Source of the DNA: Anaeromyxobacter diazotrophicus
Lineage (GTDB): Bacteria > Myxococcota > Myxococcia > Myxococcales > Anaeromyxobacteraceae
DNA length: 64,000 nt
NCBI RefSeq assembly: GCF_013340205.1
Contig: NZ_BJTG01000009.1
Coordinates: 235,685-299,684, forward strand
Reading direction: 5' to 3'
Every line of letters begins with the position of its first letter. Within the stretch, counting starts at the first letter, position 1. The notes beneath the pieces are model-generated. The model made no database searches, was not told where the DNA came from, and worked only from the letters and a program-made list of their open reading frames with translations. The translations under genes and the position numbers were made by a program. Below, one piece after another: positions 56,731 to 64,000 of this stretch.

Positions 56731-57855
56731 ATGAACAGAGCGATGGGTCTCGCGCTGGCGCTGGGTCTCTTGGCTTCGGGCTCCGCTGGTGCGGCTGACA
56801 CGATCAAGATCGGCCTCATGGCCCCGATGACCGGCTCCTGGGCCAGCGAGGGCCAGGAGATGAAGCGCAACATCGACCTGCTCGCGGAGCAGGCGAACGC
56901 CAAGGGCGGCCTCGACGGCAAGAAGATCGAGGTGATCATCGAGGACGACGGCGGCGATCCCCGCACCGCCTCGCTCGCCGCACAGCGCCTCACCACCAAG
57001 GGCGTGGTCGCCGTCATCGGCACCTACGGCTCGGCCGTCACCGAGGCCACCCAGAACATCTACGACGAGGCCGGCATCACCCAGGTCGCGAACGGCTCCA
57101 CCGCCGTCCGCCTGACCGAGAAGGGCCTCAAGCACTTCTTCCGCACCTGCCCGCGCGACGACGAGCAGGGCAAGGTGGGCGCGGCCGCCATCCAGAAGAT
57201 GGGCGCCAAGCGCATCGCGCTCCTCCACGACAGCTCCGCCTACGCCAAGGGCCTGGCCGACGAGATCAACGCCATCCTCAAGGCGAACAAGCAGAACGTC
57301 GTCTTCTTCGACGCCCTCACGCCGAAGGAGCAGGACTACTCGGCCATCCTCACCAAGCTCAAGGCCGCCACCCCCGACGTCGTCTTCTTCACCGGCTACT
57401 ACCCCGAGGCCGGCCTGCTCCTGAAGCAGAAGAAGCAGATGGGCTGGAACGTGCCGTTCATGGGCGGCGACGCCATCAACAACCCCGACCTGGTCAAGAT
57501 CGCCGGCAAGGACGCCGCGGCCGGCTTCCAGTTCCTCTCGCCGCCGGTGCCGAAGGACCTCGACACCCCCGAGGCCAAGGCCTACCTCGCCTCCTACAAG
57601 AAGAAGTACGGCGAGGAGCCGGGCTCGATCTACGGCGTGCTCGCCGGCGACGGCTTCACCGCGGTGACGAAGGCGATCGCCGCGACCAAGTCCACCGACG
57701 CCGACAAGATCCGCGACTACCTCGTGAACAAGCTGAAGGACTTCCCAGGCCTGACCGGGAAGCTCGCCTTCAACGCCAAGGGCGACCGCGTCGGCGAGCT
57801 GTACCGCGTCTACAAGGTCGACAAGAACGGCGAGTTCGTCCTGCAGCCCAAGTAG
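56731..57855 (+). CDS. livK: Branched-chain-type amino-acid ABC transporter binding protein
   Basis: A 374-residue periplasmic binding protein (signal peptide ending AGA-AD) of the LivK/LivJ family: IKIGLMAPMTGSWASEGQEM, EDDGGDPRTASLAAQRLTT and NGSTAVRLTEKGLKHFFRTC. The ATG at 56731 follows AGGAGGAGG. It is the first gene of a complete livKHMGF set and 67 bp after the P5C dehydrogenase gene. Given that neighbour, its ligand may be proline or another amino acid rather than leucine. Confidence 0.9.
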   Translation: MNRAMGLALALGLLASGSAGAADTIKIGLMAPMTGSWASEGQEMKRNIDLLAEQANAKGGLDGKKIEVIIEDDGGDPRTASLAAQRLTTKGVVAVIGTYGSAVTEATQNIYDEAGITQVANGSTAVRLTEKGLKHFFRTCPRDDEQGKVGAAAIQKMGAKRIALLHDSSAYAKGLADEINAILKANKQNVVFFDALTPKEQDYSAILTKLKAATPDVVFFTGYYPEAGLLLKQKKQMGWNVPFMGGDAINNPDLVKIAGKDAAAGFQFLSPPVPKDLDTPEAKAYLASYKKKYGEEPGSIYGVLAGDGFTAVTKAIAATKSTDADKIRDYLVNKLKDFPGLTGKLAFNAKGDRVGELYRVYKVDKNGEFVLQPK

Positions 57856-57873
57856 CCGCGAAGCGCTCCACGC

Positions 57874-57902
57874 CGGGCGGGCCCGTGCCCCGGGCCCGCC
57901 CG
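57874..57902 (+). terminator. Intercistronic hairpin between livK and livH (attenuator)
   Basis: A perfect 12-bp stem (CGGGCGGGCCCG/CGGGCCCGCCCG) with a TGCCC loop and CTCTTC after it. A partial terminator here would give more binding protein than permease. Confidence 0.6.
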
Positions 57903-57923
57903 CTCTTCACCGCTCGAGCCTCC

Positions 57924-58829
57924 ATGGAGCAATTCCTCCAGCAGCTCATCAACGGCCTGGCGGTGGGGGGCATCTACGCCCTCATCGCGCTCGGCTACAC
58001 GATGGTCTACGGGGTGCTGAAGCTCATCAACTTCGCCCACGGCGACCTGTTCACCTACGGCGGCTACCTCGGCCTCACCCTGCTCACCTCGCTGGCGCTG
58101 CAGGGCCGGGTCGGCACGGCGGCCGCCGTCGCGCTGCTCGTGCTCATGGTGATGGGGCTCGTGGGCGTGATGGGCGTCGTCCTCGAGCGCGCCGCCTACC
58201 GGCCGCTGCGCGAGTCGCCGCGCCTGTCGGCGGTGGTGTCCGCGCTGGGCGCCTCGATCTTCCTGCAGAACGCGCTCATGCTCCTCTACGGCGCGCGCGT
58301 CCAGGTCTACCCCGAGGGGCTCCTCCCGCAGGTGGCGGTGAGCCTGTTCGGCCTCCAGGTGCCGCTCCTGCGGATCCTGGTGGTGCTGGCCTCGGTGGTG
58401 ATGATGGCCGCCCTCTACCTCTTCGTGCAGAAGACCAAGATCGGCACCGCCGTCCGCGCCGCCGCCATCGACCAGGGCGCCGCTCGCCTCATGGGCATCG
58501 ACGTGAACAAGGTGGTGAGCCTGGTCTTCCTCATCGGCCCGGCGCTGGGCGGGGTGGCCGGCCTGCTCGTCGGCCTCTACTACGGCCAGGTCAACTTCAC
58601 GATGGGCTGGATCTACGGGATGAAGGCCTTCACGGCCGCCATCCTGGGCGGCATCGGCAACATCCCCGGCGCGATGGTGGGCGGGCTCCTGCTCGGCGTC
58701 ATCGAGGCGCTCGGCGCCGCCTACCTCTCCATCGCCTGGAAGGACGCCATCGCCTTCTGCGTGCTCATCCTCATCCTCATCGTGCGGCCGACCGGGCTGC
58801 TCGGCGAGCGGGTCGCGGAGAAGGTATGA
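57924..58829 (+). CDS. livH: Branched-chain-type amino-acid ABC permease LivH
   Basis: A 301-residue permease with about eight hydrophobic segments. GLAVGGIYALIALGYTMVYGV and LINFAHGDLFTYGGY at the N-terminus and the coupling loop RAAAIDQGAARLMGIDVNKV are typical of LivH. I chose the ATG of MEQFLQQLINGL at 57924. It overlaps livM by 4 bp. Confidence 0.92.
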   Translation: MEQFLQQLINGLAVGGIYALIALGYTMVYGVLKLINFAHGDLFTYGGYLGLTLLTSLALQGRVGTAAAVALLVLMVMGLVGVMGVVLERAAYRPLRESPRLSAVVSALGASIFLQNALMLLYGARVQVYPEGLLPQVAVSLFGLQVPLLRILVVLASVVMMAALYLFVQKTKIGTAVRAAAIDQGAARLMGIDVNKVVSLVFLIGPALGGVAGLLVGLYYGQVNFTMGWIYGMKAFTAAILGGIGNIPGAMVGGLLLGVIEALGAAYLSIAWKDAIAFCVLILILIVRPTGLLGERVAEKV

Positions 58830-59785
58830 ACGTGCGCCTCGCGCTGGCCCTCCTGGCCGGGGTGGCGCTGCTGGCGGTGGCGCCGCTCGCGCTCGACGCC
58901 TACTGGCTCGACGTGCTGAACAGCGTCGGGCTCTACGCGCTCCTCGCCCTCTCGCTCAACGTCATCCTCGGCGACGCCGGCCTCTTCAACATGGGCCACG
59001 CCGCCTTCTACGCCGTCGGCGCCTACACGACGGCCATCCTCTCGACCCAGCTCCACCTGCCGGTGCTCTGGACCCTGCCGCTGGCGGGGCTGGCGGCGGC
59101 GCTCTTCGCGGCGGTGGTGGCGCGGCCGGTCATCCACCTGCGCGGCGACTACCTGCTCATCGTCACCATCGGCATGGGCGAGATCGTCCGCATCGCGCTG
59201 GTGAACGACGTCTTCGGCCTTACCGGCGGCGCGAACGGCCTCTTCGGCATCCCCCGCCCGATCGTGTTCGGCTACAAGATCCGCAAGCCGGCCGAGTTCT
59301 TCTACCTCATCTGGGCGTTCGTCCTGCTGACGGTGTTCCTCTTCGACCGGCTCGAGCAGTCGCGCTTCGGCCGCGCGCTCACGTACCTGCGCGAGGATCC
59401 GGTGGCGGCCGAGGGCAGCGGCATCAACACGACGCGCTACAAGCTCGCGGCGTTCGTGCTGGGGGCGGCCTGGGCCGGCATGGCGGGCACGCTCTACGCC
59501 GCCAAGATGACCATCATCTCCCCGGAGTCGTTCAACTTCTGGGAGTCGGTGCAGCTCTTCCTCATCGTCATCCTGGGCGGCGCCGGCTCGATCCCGGGCG
59601 TCATCCTCGGGGCGGTGCTGGTGATCGTGCTTCCGGAGGCGTTCCGCGGCTTCGCGACCGCCCGCCTGCTCGTCTTCGGGCTCGTCATGATGGTGATGAT
59701 GGTCTTCCGCACCCAGGGGCTCCTCCCGCTCAAGCGCCCGCGCTTCCGCGAGAAGGACCTCGCGCGGGCCGAGGCGGCGCGATGA
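58826..59785 (+). CDS. livM: Branched-chain-type amino-acid ABC permease LivM
   Basis: A 319-residue permease with about eight hydrophobic segments. ALSLNVILGDAGLFNMGHAAFY and the coupling loop LREDPVAAEGSGINTTRYKL identify LivM. It is at the shorter end of the family because it lacks an N-terminal extension. Its ATG overlaps the livH stop and its stop overlaps livG. Confidence 0.92.
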   Translation: MNVRLALALLAGVALLAVAPLALDAYWLDVLNSVGLYALLALSLNVILGDAGLFNMGHAAFYAVGAYTTAILSTQLHLPVLWTLPLAGLAAALFAAVVARPVIHLRGDYLLIVTIGMGEIVRIALVNDVFGLTGGANGLFGIPRPIVFGYKIRKPAEFFYLIWAFVLLTVFLFDRLEQSRFGRALTYLREDPVAAEGSGINTTRYKLAAFVLGAAWAGMAGTLYAAKMTIISPESFNFWESVQLFLIVILGGAGSIPGVILGAVLVIVLPEAFRGFATARLLVFGLVMMVMMVFRTQGLLPLKRPRFREKDLARAEAAR

Positions 59786-60546
59786 GCCTGCTCGAGATCC
59801 GCGACATCACCAAGAGCTTCGGCGGGCTCACCGCCGTGAACGACGTCTCGTTCGACGTGGCGGAGGGGTCCATCGTCGGCCTCATCGGGCCGAACGGCGC
59901 GGGCAAGACCACCACCTTCAACCTCATCACCGGCAACTACCGGGCCGATCGCGGCTCGGTCACCTTCGCCGGCCGGTCACTGGTGGGCATGAAGACCCAC
60001 CGCATCGTGAAGCTGGGGGTCGCGCGCACCTTCCAGAACATCCGCCTCTTCCAGCAGCTCTCGGCGCTCGAGAACGTGCTGGCCGGGCGGCACTGCCGGA
60101 CCGGCGCGGGGCTCCTCGGCGCCATGCTGCGCCTGCCCGGCCAGGTGAAGGAGGAGCGGGCGGCCATCGCGCGCGCGCTGGAGGAGCTCCACTTCGTCGG
60201 CCTGCAGGAGCGGTCGCTGGAGCTCGCGAAGAACCTCGCCTACGGCGACCAGCGGCGGCTCGAGATCGCCCGGGCGCTCGCCAGCGACCCCAAGCTCGTC
60301 ATCCTGGACGAGCCCGCGGGCGGCATGAACGAGCAGGAGACGGACCAGCTCGTCGAGCTCATCGCCCGGATCAAGGCGCGCGGCATCACCATCCTCCTCA
60401 TCGAGCACGACATGAGCCTCGTCATGCGCGCCTGCGAGCACATCGTGGTGCTCGAGTACGGCGAGAAGATCGCGGAGGGGTCGCCCAAGGCCATCCAGGC
60501 CAACCCGCGCGTCATCGAGGCCTACCTCGGCACGGAGGAGGTCTGA
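59782..60546 (+). CDS. livG: Branched-chain-type amino-acid ABC ATP-binding protein LivG
   Basis: A 254-residue ATPase with Walker A GPNGAGKTT, the LivG-type segment ARTFQNIRLFQQLSALENVL, Walker B LVILDEPAGGMNEQET and IEHDMSLVMRACEHIVVLE. The ABC signature reads LAYGDQRRLEIARAL, the usual YGDQRR variant of this family. Confidence 0.94.
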   Translation: MSLLEIRDITKSFGGLTAVNDVSFDVAEGSIVGLIGPNGAGKTTTFNLITGNYRADRGSVTFAGRSLVGMKTHRIVKLGVARTFQNIRLFQQLSALENVLAGRHCRTGAGLLGAMLRLPGQVKEERAAIARALEELHFVGLQERSLELAKNLAYGDQRRLEIARALASDPKLVILDEPAGGMNEQETDQLVELIARIKARGITILLIEHDMSLVMRACEHIVVLEYGEKIAEGSPKAIQANPRVIEAYLGTEEV

Positions 60547-61280
60547 TGGCGGCCGCACCCCTGCTCGAGCTGGATCGGCTGCACGTCAAGTACGGGAACG
60601 TCGAGGCGCTGCACGGGATCTCGCTCACCGTGAATCAGGGCGAGATCGTCACCATCCTCGGCGCGAACGGCGCCGGGAAGTCGACCACCCTGCGCGCCGT
60701 GAGCGGCCTGCTCAAGCCGTCCGGCGGCGAGATCCGGCTCGACGGCCGCCCGGCCCAGGGCATCCCCGCCCACCAGCGGGTGCGGCTCGGCATCGCCCAG
60801 GCGCCCGAGGGCCGGCGCATCTTCGGCACGCTCACCGTGCGGGAGAACCTCGGCCTCGGCGCCTTCACCCGCCAGGACTCGGCGGAGATCGCCGAGACCG
60901 CGGCCTGGATCTACGGGCTCTTCCCGGTGCTGGAGAAGCGGCGCGACCAGCTCGCCGGCACGCTCTCCGGCGGCGAGCAGCAGATGCTCGCCATCGGCCG
61001 GGCGCTCATGGCGAAGCCGCGCGTGCTGCTCCTCGACGAGCCCTCGCTGGGCCTCGCGCCGCTGCTGGTGAAGGCCATCTTCCAGACCATCCGGGAGATC
61101 AACCAGACCACCGGCGTGACGGTGGTGCTGGTGGAGCAGAACGCCCGCGCCGCCCTGAAGCTCGCCCACCGCGGCTACGTGATGGAGGTCGGCCGGATCG
61201 TGCTGGAGGGGCCCGCCCAGGCGCTCATGGACGACCCCAAGGTGCAGGGCGCCTACCTGGGGAAGCGGGCGCACCCCTAG
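60546..61280 (+). CDS. livF: Branched-chain-type amino-acid ABC ATP-binding protein LivF
   Basis: A 244-residue ATPase with Walker A GANGAGKSTT, signature LSGGEQQMLAIGRAL, Walker B VLLLDEPSLGLAPL and VLVEQNARAALKLAHRGYVME. It is the partner of LivG and the last gene of the operon. Its stop shares CTAG with the stop of the converging GNAT gene. Confidence 0.94.
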   Translation: MAAAPLLELDRLHVKYGNVEALHGISLTVNQGEIVTILGANGAGKSTTLRAVSGLLKPSGGEIRLDGRPAQGIPAHQRVRLGIAQAPEGRRIFGTLTVRENLGLGAFTRQDSAEIAETAAWIYGLFPVLEKRRDQLAGTLSGGEQQMLAIGRALMAKPRVLLLDEPSLGLAPLLVKAIFQTIREINQTTGVTVVLVEQNARAALKLAHRGYVMEVGRIVLEGPAQALMDDPKVQGAYLGKRAHP

Positions 61281-62140
61281 CCCGGCCGGTCGAGCGCGCG
61301 CTCCCAGGCGACGTCGCGCCCGAGCTCCTCGTACCCCTCCGCGCGGTACAGCGCGAGGGCGGGCGCGTTCGAGGCCGCGACCCGCAGCACCACCTCGCGC
61401 GCCGAGCGCTGGTCGAGCAGCGCCTCGCACCGGCGCAGGAGCCAGCGCCCCAGCTCGCGGCGGCGCGCGCGGGCGGCGAGGCCGATCGACTCCACCTCGC
61501 CGGTGCCGTCCGGGGCGATCACGCCGCGCAGCATCCCGGCCACCCCCTCCGCGTCGACCAAGAACCGCAGGAGCCCCCCGTCGAACGCCGGCGCGGCGCG
61601 CTGGCGCTCGGCGTCGGCCCGCGTCACCCGCACCGCGAAGGCGACGTCCTCGAAGGCCGCGTTCTCCACCTCGACCCAGGCGTCCAGCCCGACGTCGTCC
61701 AGGCTCCGCTCCGCGAGGCCCGCGGGCAGGGGGAGGACGGGCCGGCGGCGCGTGCGCCGCAGGCGGAGCATGGCGTTCACCTGGGCGTAGCCGCGCGCGA
61801 GGAGCAGCGGCCCGGCCCCGCGGACGTGCTTCTCGCCGACCACGAGCGCGCGCGCCCCCTCCCGCGCGGCGCGCACCTCGGCCTCCGCCGCCAGCTCGAG
61901 CGCGGCCGAAGGCGCCGGGGCCGAGAGCCACACGAGCGAGCACCGCCCCGTCCGCGCGAGGTCGGTGCGGACGAAGAGCCCGAGCGCGCGCACGCGCTCC
62001 CCCTCGACCAGCGCCAGCCCCTCGATGCTGGGGGGCAGCGCCGCCAGCGCGCCGCGCAGCTCGCCCGGCTCGCGCCCGAGCAGGGCCGCGACCTGCGTCA
62101 GCTCCGCGAGCGCGCTCCAGGGGACGACGGTTCGCGCCAT
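61277..62140 (-). CDS. GNAT-family acetyltransferase
   Basis: A 287-residue protein with the acetyltransferase motifs in its C-terminal half: VESIGLAARARRRELGRWLLRRCEALL (acetyl-CoA loop region) and ASNAPALALYRAEGYEELG. The N-terminal half may be a degenerate second GNAT domain (LALVEGERVRALGLFV, GYAQVNAMLRLRRTR). The substrate is unknown. It starts at MARTVVPWSAL; it is divergent from the DksA-like gene. Confidence 0.82.
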   Translation of the reverse strand: MARTVVPWSALAELTQVAALLGREPGELRGALAALPPSIEGLALVEGERVRALGLFVRTDLARTGRCSLVWLSAPAPSAALELAAEAEVRAAREGARALVVGEKHVRGAGPLLLARGYAQVNAMLRLRRTRRRPVLPLPAGLAERSLDDVGLDAWVEVENAAFEDVAFAVRVTRADAERQRAAPAFDGGLLRFLVDAEGVAGMLRGVIAPDGTGEVESIGLAARARRRELGRWLLRRCEALLDQRSAREVVLRVAASNAPALALYRAEGYEELGRDVAWERALDRPG

Positions 62141-62209
62141 GCCGGGAAACGTAGCACACGCGCCGCGCGCGCCTTGGCCCGCCCCCGCCCCGTCCGCTAG
62201 GCTCCGGCC

Positions 62210-62602
62210 ATGACCTCGAAGGAGCGCGCCCGGCACGAGAAGGCGCTCAGGCAGCTGCGGCAGCAGCTCGTGCAGATCGGCCCGGCTCGCATCGAGCCGA
62301 ACCGCACCGACCCGAGCAGCAGCGGCGTCGCGGACGAGGACGCGCAGGCGCTGTCCGAGATGCTGCAGGTGCTCGCCTCGCAGCGGAACAAGGGCCAGGC
62401 CGACCTGCTCGCCCGCATCGACCGCGCGCTCCGCAAGCTGGCGACGGAGCCCGAGGACTTCGGGCTCTGCGAGCGGTGCGAGGAGGAGATCGCGCCGCGG
62501 CGGCTCGCGCTCATGCCCTACGCGGCGCTCTGCACCGCCTGCCAGGCCGCCGCCGAGCCCCGCCGGGCGCAGACGCGGCGCCGCCTCACCGACCAGGAGT
62601 AG
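62210..62602 (+). CDS. DksA/TraR-type zinc-finger protein
   Basis: A 130-residue protein with a helical N-terminus (about 1-85) and a C4 zinc finger near the C-terminus: CERCEEEIAPRRLALMPYAALCTAC. The helical part lacks a clear D-x-x-D-x-A tip as in true DksA, so an effect on RNA polymerase is likely but ppGpp-type function is not shown. Its 3' end overlaps the converging alaX gene by 17 bp. Confidence 0.85.
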   Translation: MTSKERARHEKALRQLRQQLVQIGPARIEPNRTDPSSSGVADEDAQALSEMLQVLASQRNKGQADLLARIDRALRKLATEPEDFGLCERCEEEIAPRRLALMPYAALCTACQAAAEPRRAQTRRRLTDQE

Positions 62603-63308
62603 CGTCGAGCTCCCAGTAGAATCGCTTGTTGTCCTTGCCCTTGTTGTCGAACTTGACGATCCGGGCGCGGCCGATCTCGGCGGTGGTATGGACGTGCGTG
62701 CCCCCGCACGCCTGGGCGTCGAAGCCGGCGATCTCCACCACGCGCACCCGGCCCGCGATGACCGGCGGCTTCACCTCCAGCGTCCGCACCAGCTCCGGGC
62801 GCCGGCGGAACTCCTCCTCCGAGATGGTGGTCGAGGTCACGGCGAGCGCCCGCGCCAGCACCTCGTTCACGCGCTGCTCCAGCTCCGGGAGCTGGTCGCG
62901 GGTGAAGCCGGCCAGCTTGAGGTCGATGCGAGACCGCTCCGGGCCGAGCTGCACGCCGGTGATGACGCCGCCGAACCGGTCGCGCGCCACCGTGTTCACG
63001 ACGTGCATGAGCGCGTGGGCGCGCATGAGCGCGTGCCGGAGCGGCCAGTCGAGGGCGCCGCGCACCGCCGTGCCCGGCACGAGGTCGCGGCCGGCGCGGT
63101 GCCAGACCTCGCCCGCGTCGTCCTCCCTCACCTCCGTCACCGCGAGCGCCTCGCCGGCCGCGAGGAGCTGGCCGCGATCTGCTGGCTGGCCCCCGCCGCC
63201 CGGGTAGAAGGCGGTGCGAGAGAGGGCGCACCAGCCGTCGGCGGAGGCCGTGACCTCGGCCTCGAAGTCGCGGAGGTAAGGGTCCTCCAGGTAGAGCTTC
63301 GCGGGCAT
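62586..63308 (-). CDS. alaX: AlaX, free-standing alanyl-tRNA editing protein
   Basis: A 240-residue protein related to the AlaRS editing domain. The N-terminal FYPGGGGQPADRG motif and the zinc set HALMH (HxxxH) and ACGGTH (Cys, His) are all present. AlaX hydrolyses mischarged Ser- or Gly-tRNA(Ala). It starts at MPAKLYLEDPYLRDF; the open frame upstream is repeat DNA and is not part of it. Confidence 0.9.
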   Translation of the reverse strand: MPAKLYLEDPYLRDFEAEVTASADGWCALSRTAFYPGGGGQPADRGQLLAAGEALAVTEVREDDAGEVWHRAGRDLVPGTAVRGALDWPLRHALMRAHALMHVVNTVARDRFGGVITGVQLGPERSRIDLKLAGFTRDQLPELEQRVNEVLARALAVTSTTISEEEFRRRPELVRTLEVKPPVIAGRVRVVEIAGFDAQACGGTHVHTTAEIGRARIVKFDNKGKDNKRFYWELDATPGR

Positions 63309-63407
63309 GGCGGGACGGTACGCTGAATGCGGTGCCGGCGCACGGATTGTCCGCCGGCCGTGTCCGCCCACCGGATGCTGGCGCCGGGATCCTAGTGCTA
63401 GTCCCGA

Positions 63408-63708
63408 ACATGATGCTGATGCTGGATGCTGGTGCCGGATGCTGGTGCCGGACATTGATGCTGGTGCCGGATGCTGGATGCTGGTGCCGGACATCGCGGA
63501 TGCGATGCTGATGATGCTGGATGCTGGTGCCGGACATCGCGGATGCGATGCTGATGCCGGGGCTGCTGGTGCCGGACATCGGTGCTGGCTGCTGGTGCCG
63601 GACATCGGTGCTGGATGCTGGTGCCGGACATCGGTGCTGAATGCTGGTGCCGGATGCTGGGGATGCTGGTGCCGGACATCGGTGCTGAATGCTGGGAAGC
63701 TGGTGCCG
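63408..63708. repeat. Degenerate tandem repeats, core GATGCTGGTGCCGGACATCG
   Basis: About 300 bp built from imperfect units of roughly 26 bp (core GATGCTGGTGCCGGACATCG followed by GTGCTG), with two longer units of about 42 bp that contain CGGATGCGATGCTGATG. The octamer GGTGCCGG occurs eleven times. Units are contiguous with no unique spacers, so this is a minisatellite and not a CRISPR array. It fills most of the 447-bp gap between alaX and the transposase gene. Frames running through it are open on several strands but encode only low-complexity repeats. Confidence 0.8.
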
Positions 63709-63755
63709 GGCACTGCAGGGTGCCCTGGCGCGCCACTTGCTCTCGCTGGCTCGCA

Positions 63756-64000
63756 GTGTCCCGGATCCCGCGCCGCCTCCTGGTCGAGGAGAACTCCACC
63801 AACCACTGCACGTGGCGAAGCCACGGGTTCAGTCTCGTCCTCGATTGCGACGAGGCCTGCGAGAAGTTCCTCGCACTCATCCGGAAGTACAAAGAGAAGT
63901 TCGGAATCCAGATCCTCTCCTACTGCCTCATGGGTACCCACCCGCACGTCATGTGCACGGCCACCCGCGGGCAGCGCGCCTTCAGCGACTTCTGGAAGCT
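63756..64000 (+). CDS. Y1/IS200-like (RAYT-type) transposase, cut by window end
   Basis: The first 81 codons of a transposase, starting at GTG with SRIPRRLLVEENSTNHCTWR. FLALIRKYKEKFGIQILSYC followed by LMGTHPHVMCTA is the Y1 pattern; HPH is the HUH metal-binding motif. This subtype matches REP-associated tyrosine transposases. The 3' end with the catalytic Tyr lies outside the window. Codon use is less GC-rich than in its neighbours, which suggests recent transfer. Repeats immediately upstream may be related to its activity. Confidence 0.75.
   Translation, partial: MSRIPRRLLVEENSTNHCTWRSHGFSLVLDCDEACEKFLALIRKYKEKFGIQILSYCLMGTHPHVMCTATRGQRAFSDFWK

Noticed and set aside
63408..63708. CRISPR array
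   Set aside because: Units are contiguous and degenerate, with no unique equal-length spacers and no cas gene in the window.
63398..63892. Minus-strand 164-residue protein over the repeats
   Set aside because: It is repeat-coded SGTSIQH-type low-complexity sequence that also runs antisense to the transposase gene.
62586..63947. Extension of alaX upstream through the repeat block to 63947
   Set aside because: Residues before MPAKLYLED are only repeats of the SGTS/HQHPAPA kind from the minisatellite; AlaX proteins begin at the chosen ATG.

Overview
The window is very GC-rich, dense, myxobacterial-looking DNA. The combination of a fused nifEN, a NifA without a nearby nifL, a complete alternative complex III, a futalosine-pathway menaquinone gene (mqnD) and a haem-globin stressosome points to a diazotrophic Anaeromyxobacter (Myxococcota) or a close relative. 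The genus is an inference from gene content; no rRNA or tRNA gene was seen to confirm it.

Layout. 1-5155: the end of a nif operon (nifEN fusion, nifX, nif-specific ferredoxin, nifW, a coupled GNAT acetyltransferase), facing nifA on the other strand. 5369-6404: two small accessory genes. 6668-15611: a respiratory operon with an outer-membrane c-type cytochrome, a cupredoxin and all six subunits of alternative complex III (actABCDEF), a quinol oxidase that replaces cytochrome bc1. 15704-16660: an outer-membrane protein. 16776-23690: sulfate uptake and activation, with sbp on the plus strand and the overlapping cysDNH-cysTWA operon on the minus strand. 23719-33778: a LysR/MFS pair, an SPFH lipoprotein, bfd behind a Fur-like box, a porin, mqnD with a multicopper oxidase, and tryptophanase. 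33889-35169: metB. 35166-39380: a six-gene stressosome operon (rsbR-rsbS-rsbT-rsbX-second rsbT-histidine kinase). 39559-45339: yebC, a di-iron protein, a DUF3015/DUF4105 pair, an SDR and a 53-residue membrane protein. 45454-48009: methionine importer metQ (plus) against metNI (minus). 48190-52014: an aldo/keto reductase, a ferredoxin behind a sigma-54-type promoter, and envelope genes. 52222-61280: a two-subunit FAD/[2Fe-2S] amino-acid dehydrogenase, a P5C dehydrogenase and a complete livKHMGF importer, read as amino-acid (probably proline) uptake and oxidation to glutamate. 61277-64000: a GNAT, a DksA-type zinc-finger protein, AlaX, a degenerate tandem-repeat block and the start of a Y1/RAYT-type transposase cut by the window end.

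Most notable points. (1) An 18-bp element, identical upstream of sbp and cysD and imperfect upstream of metQ and metN, sits on the -10 region of promoters that also share GCTTGACG at -35; this looks like one sulfur regulon. (2) The stressosome has a globin-type RsbR, two RsbT paralogues and a histidine kinase whose N-terminus looks like the RsbT-binding domain of RsbU, suggesting oxygen sensing wired into a phosphorelay. (3) NifA carries the redox cysteine pattern of rhizobial NifA with a changed last spacing (C-x11-C-x19-C-x7-C). (4) In the dehydrogenase at 52222-54982 the BFD-type cluster domain has moved from the alpha to the beta subunit.
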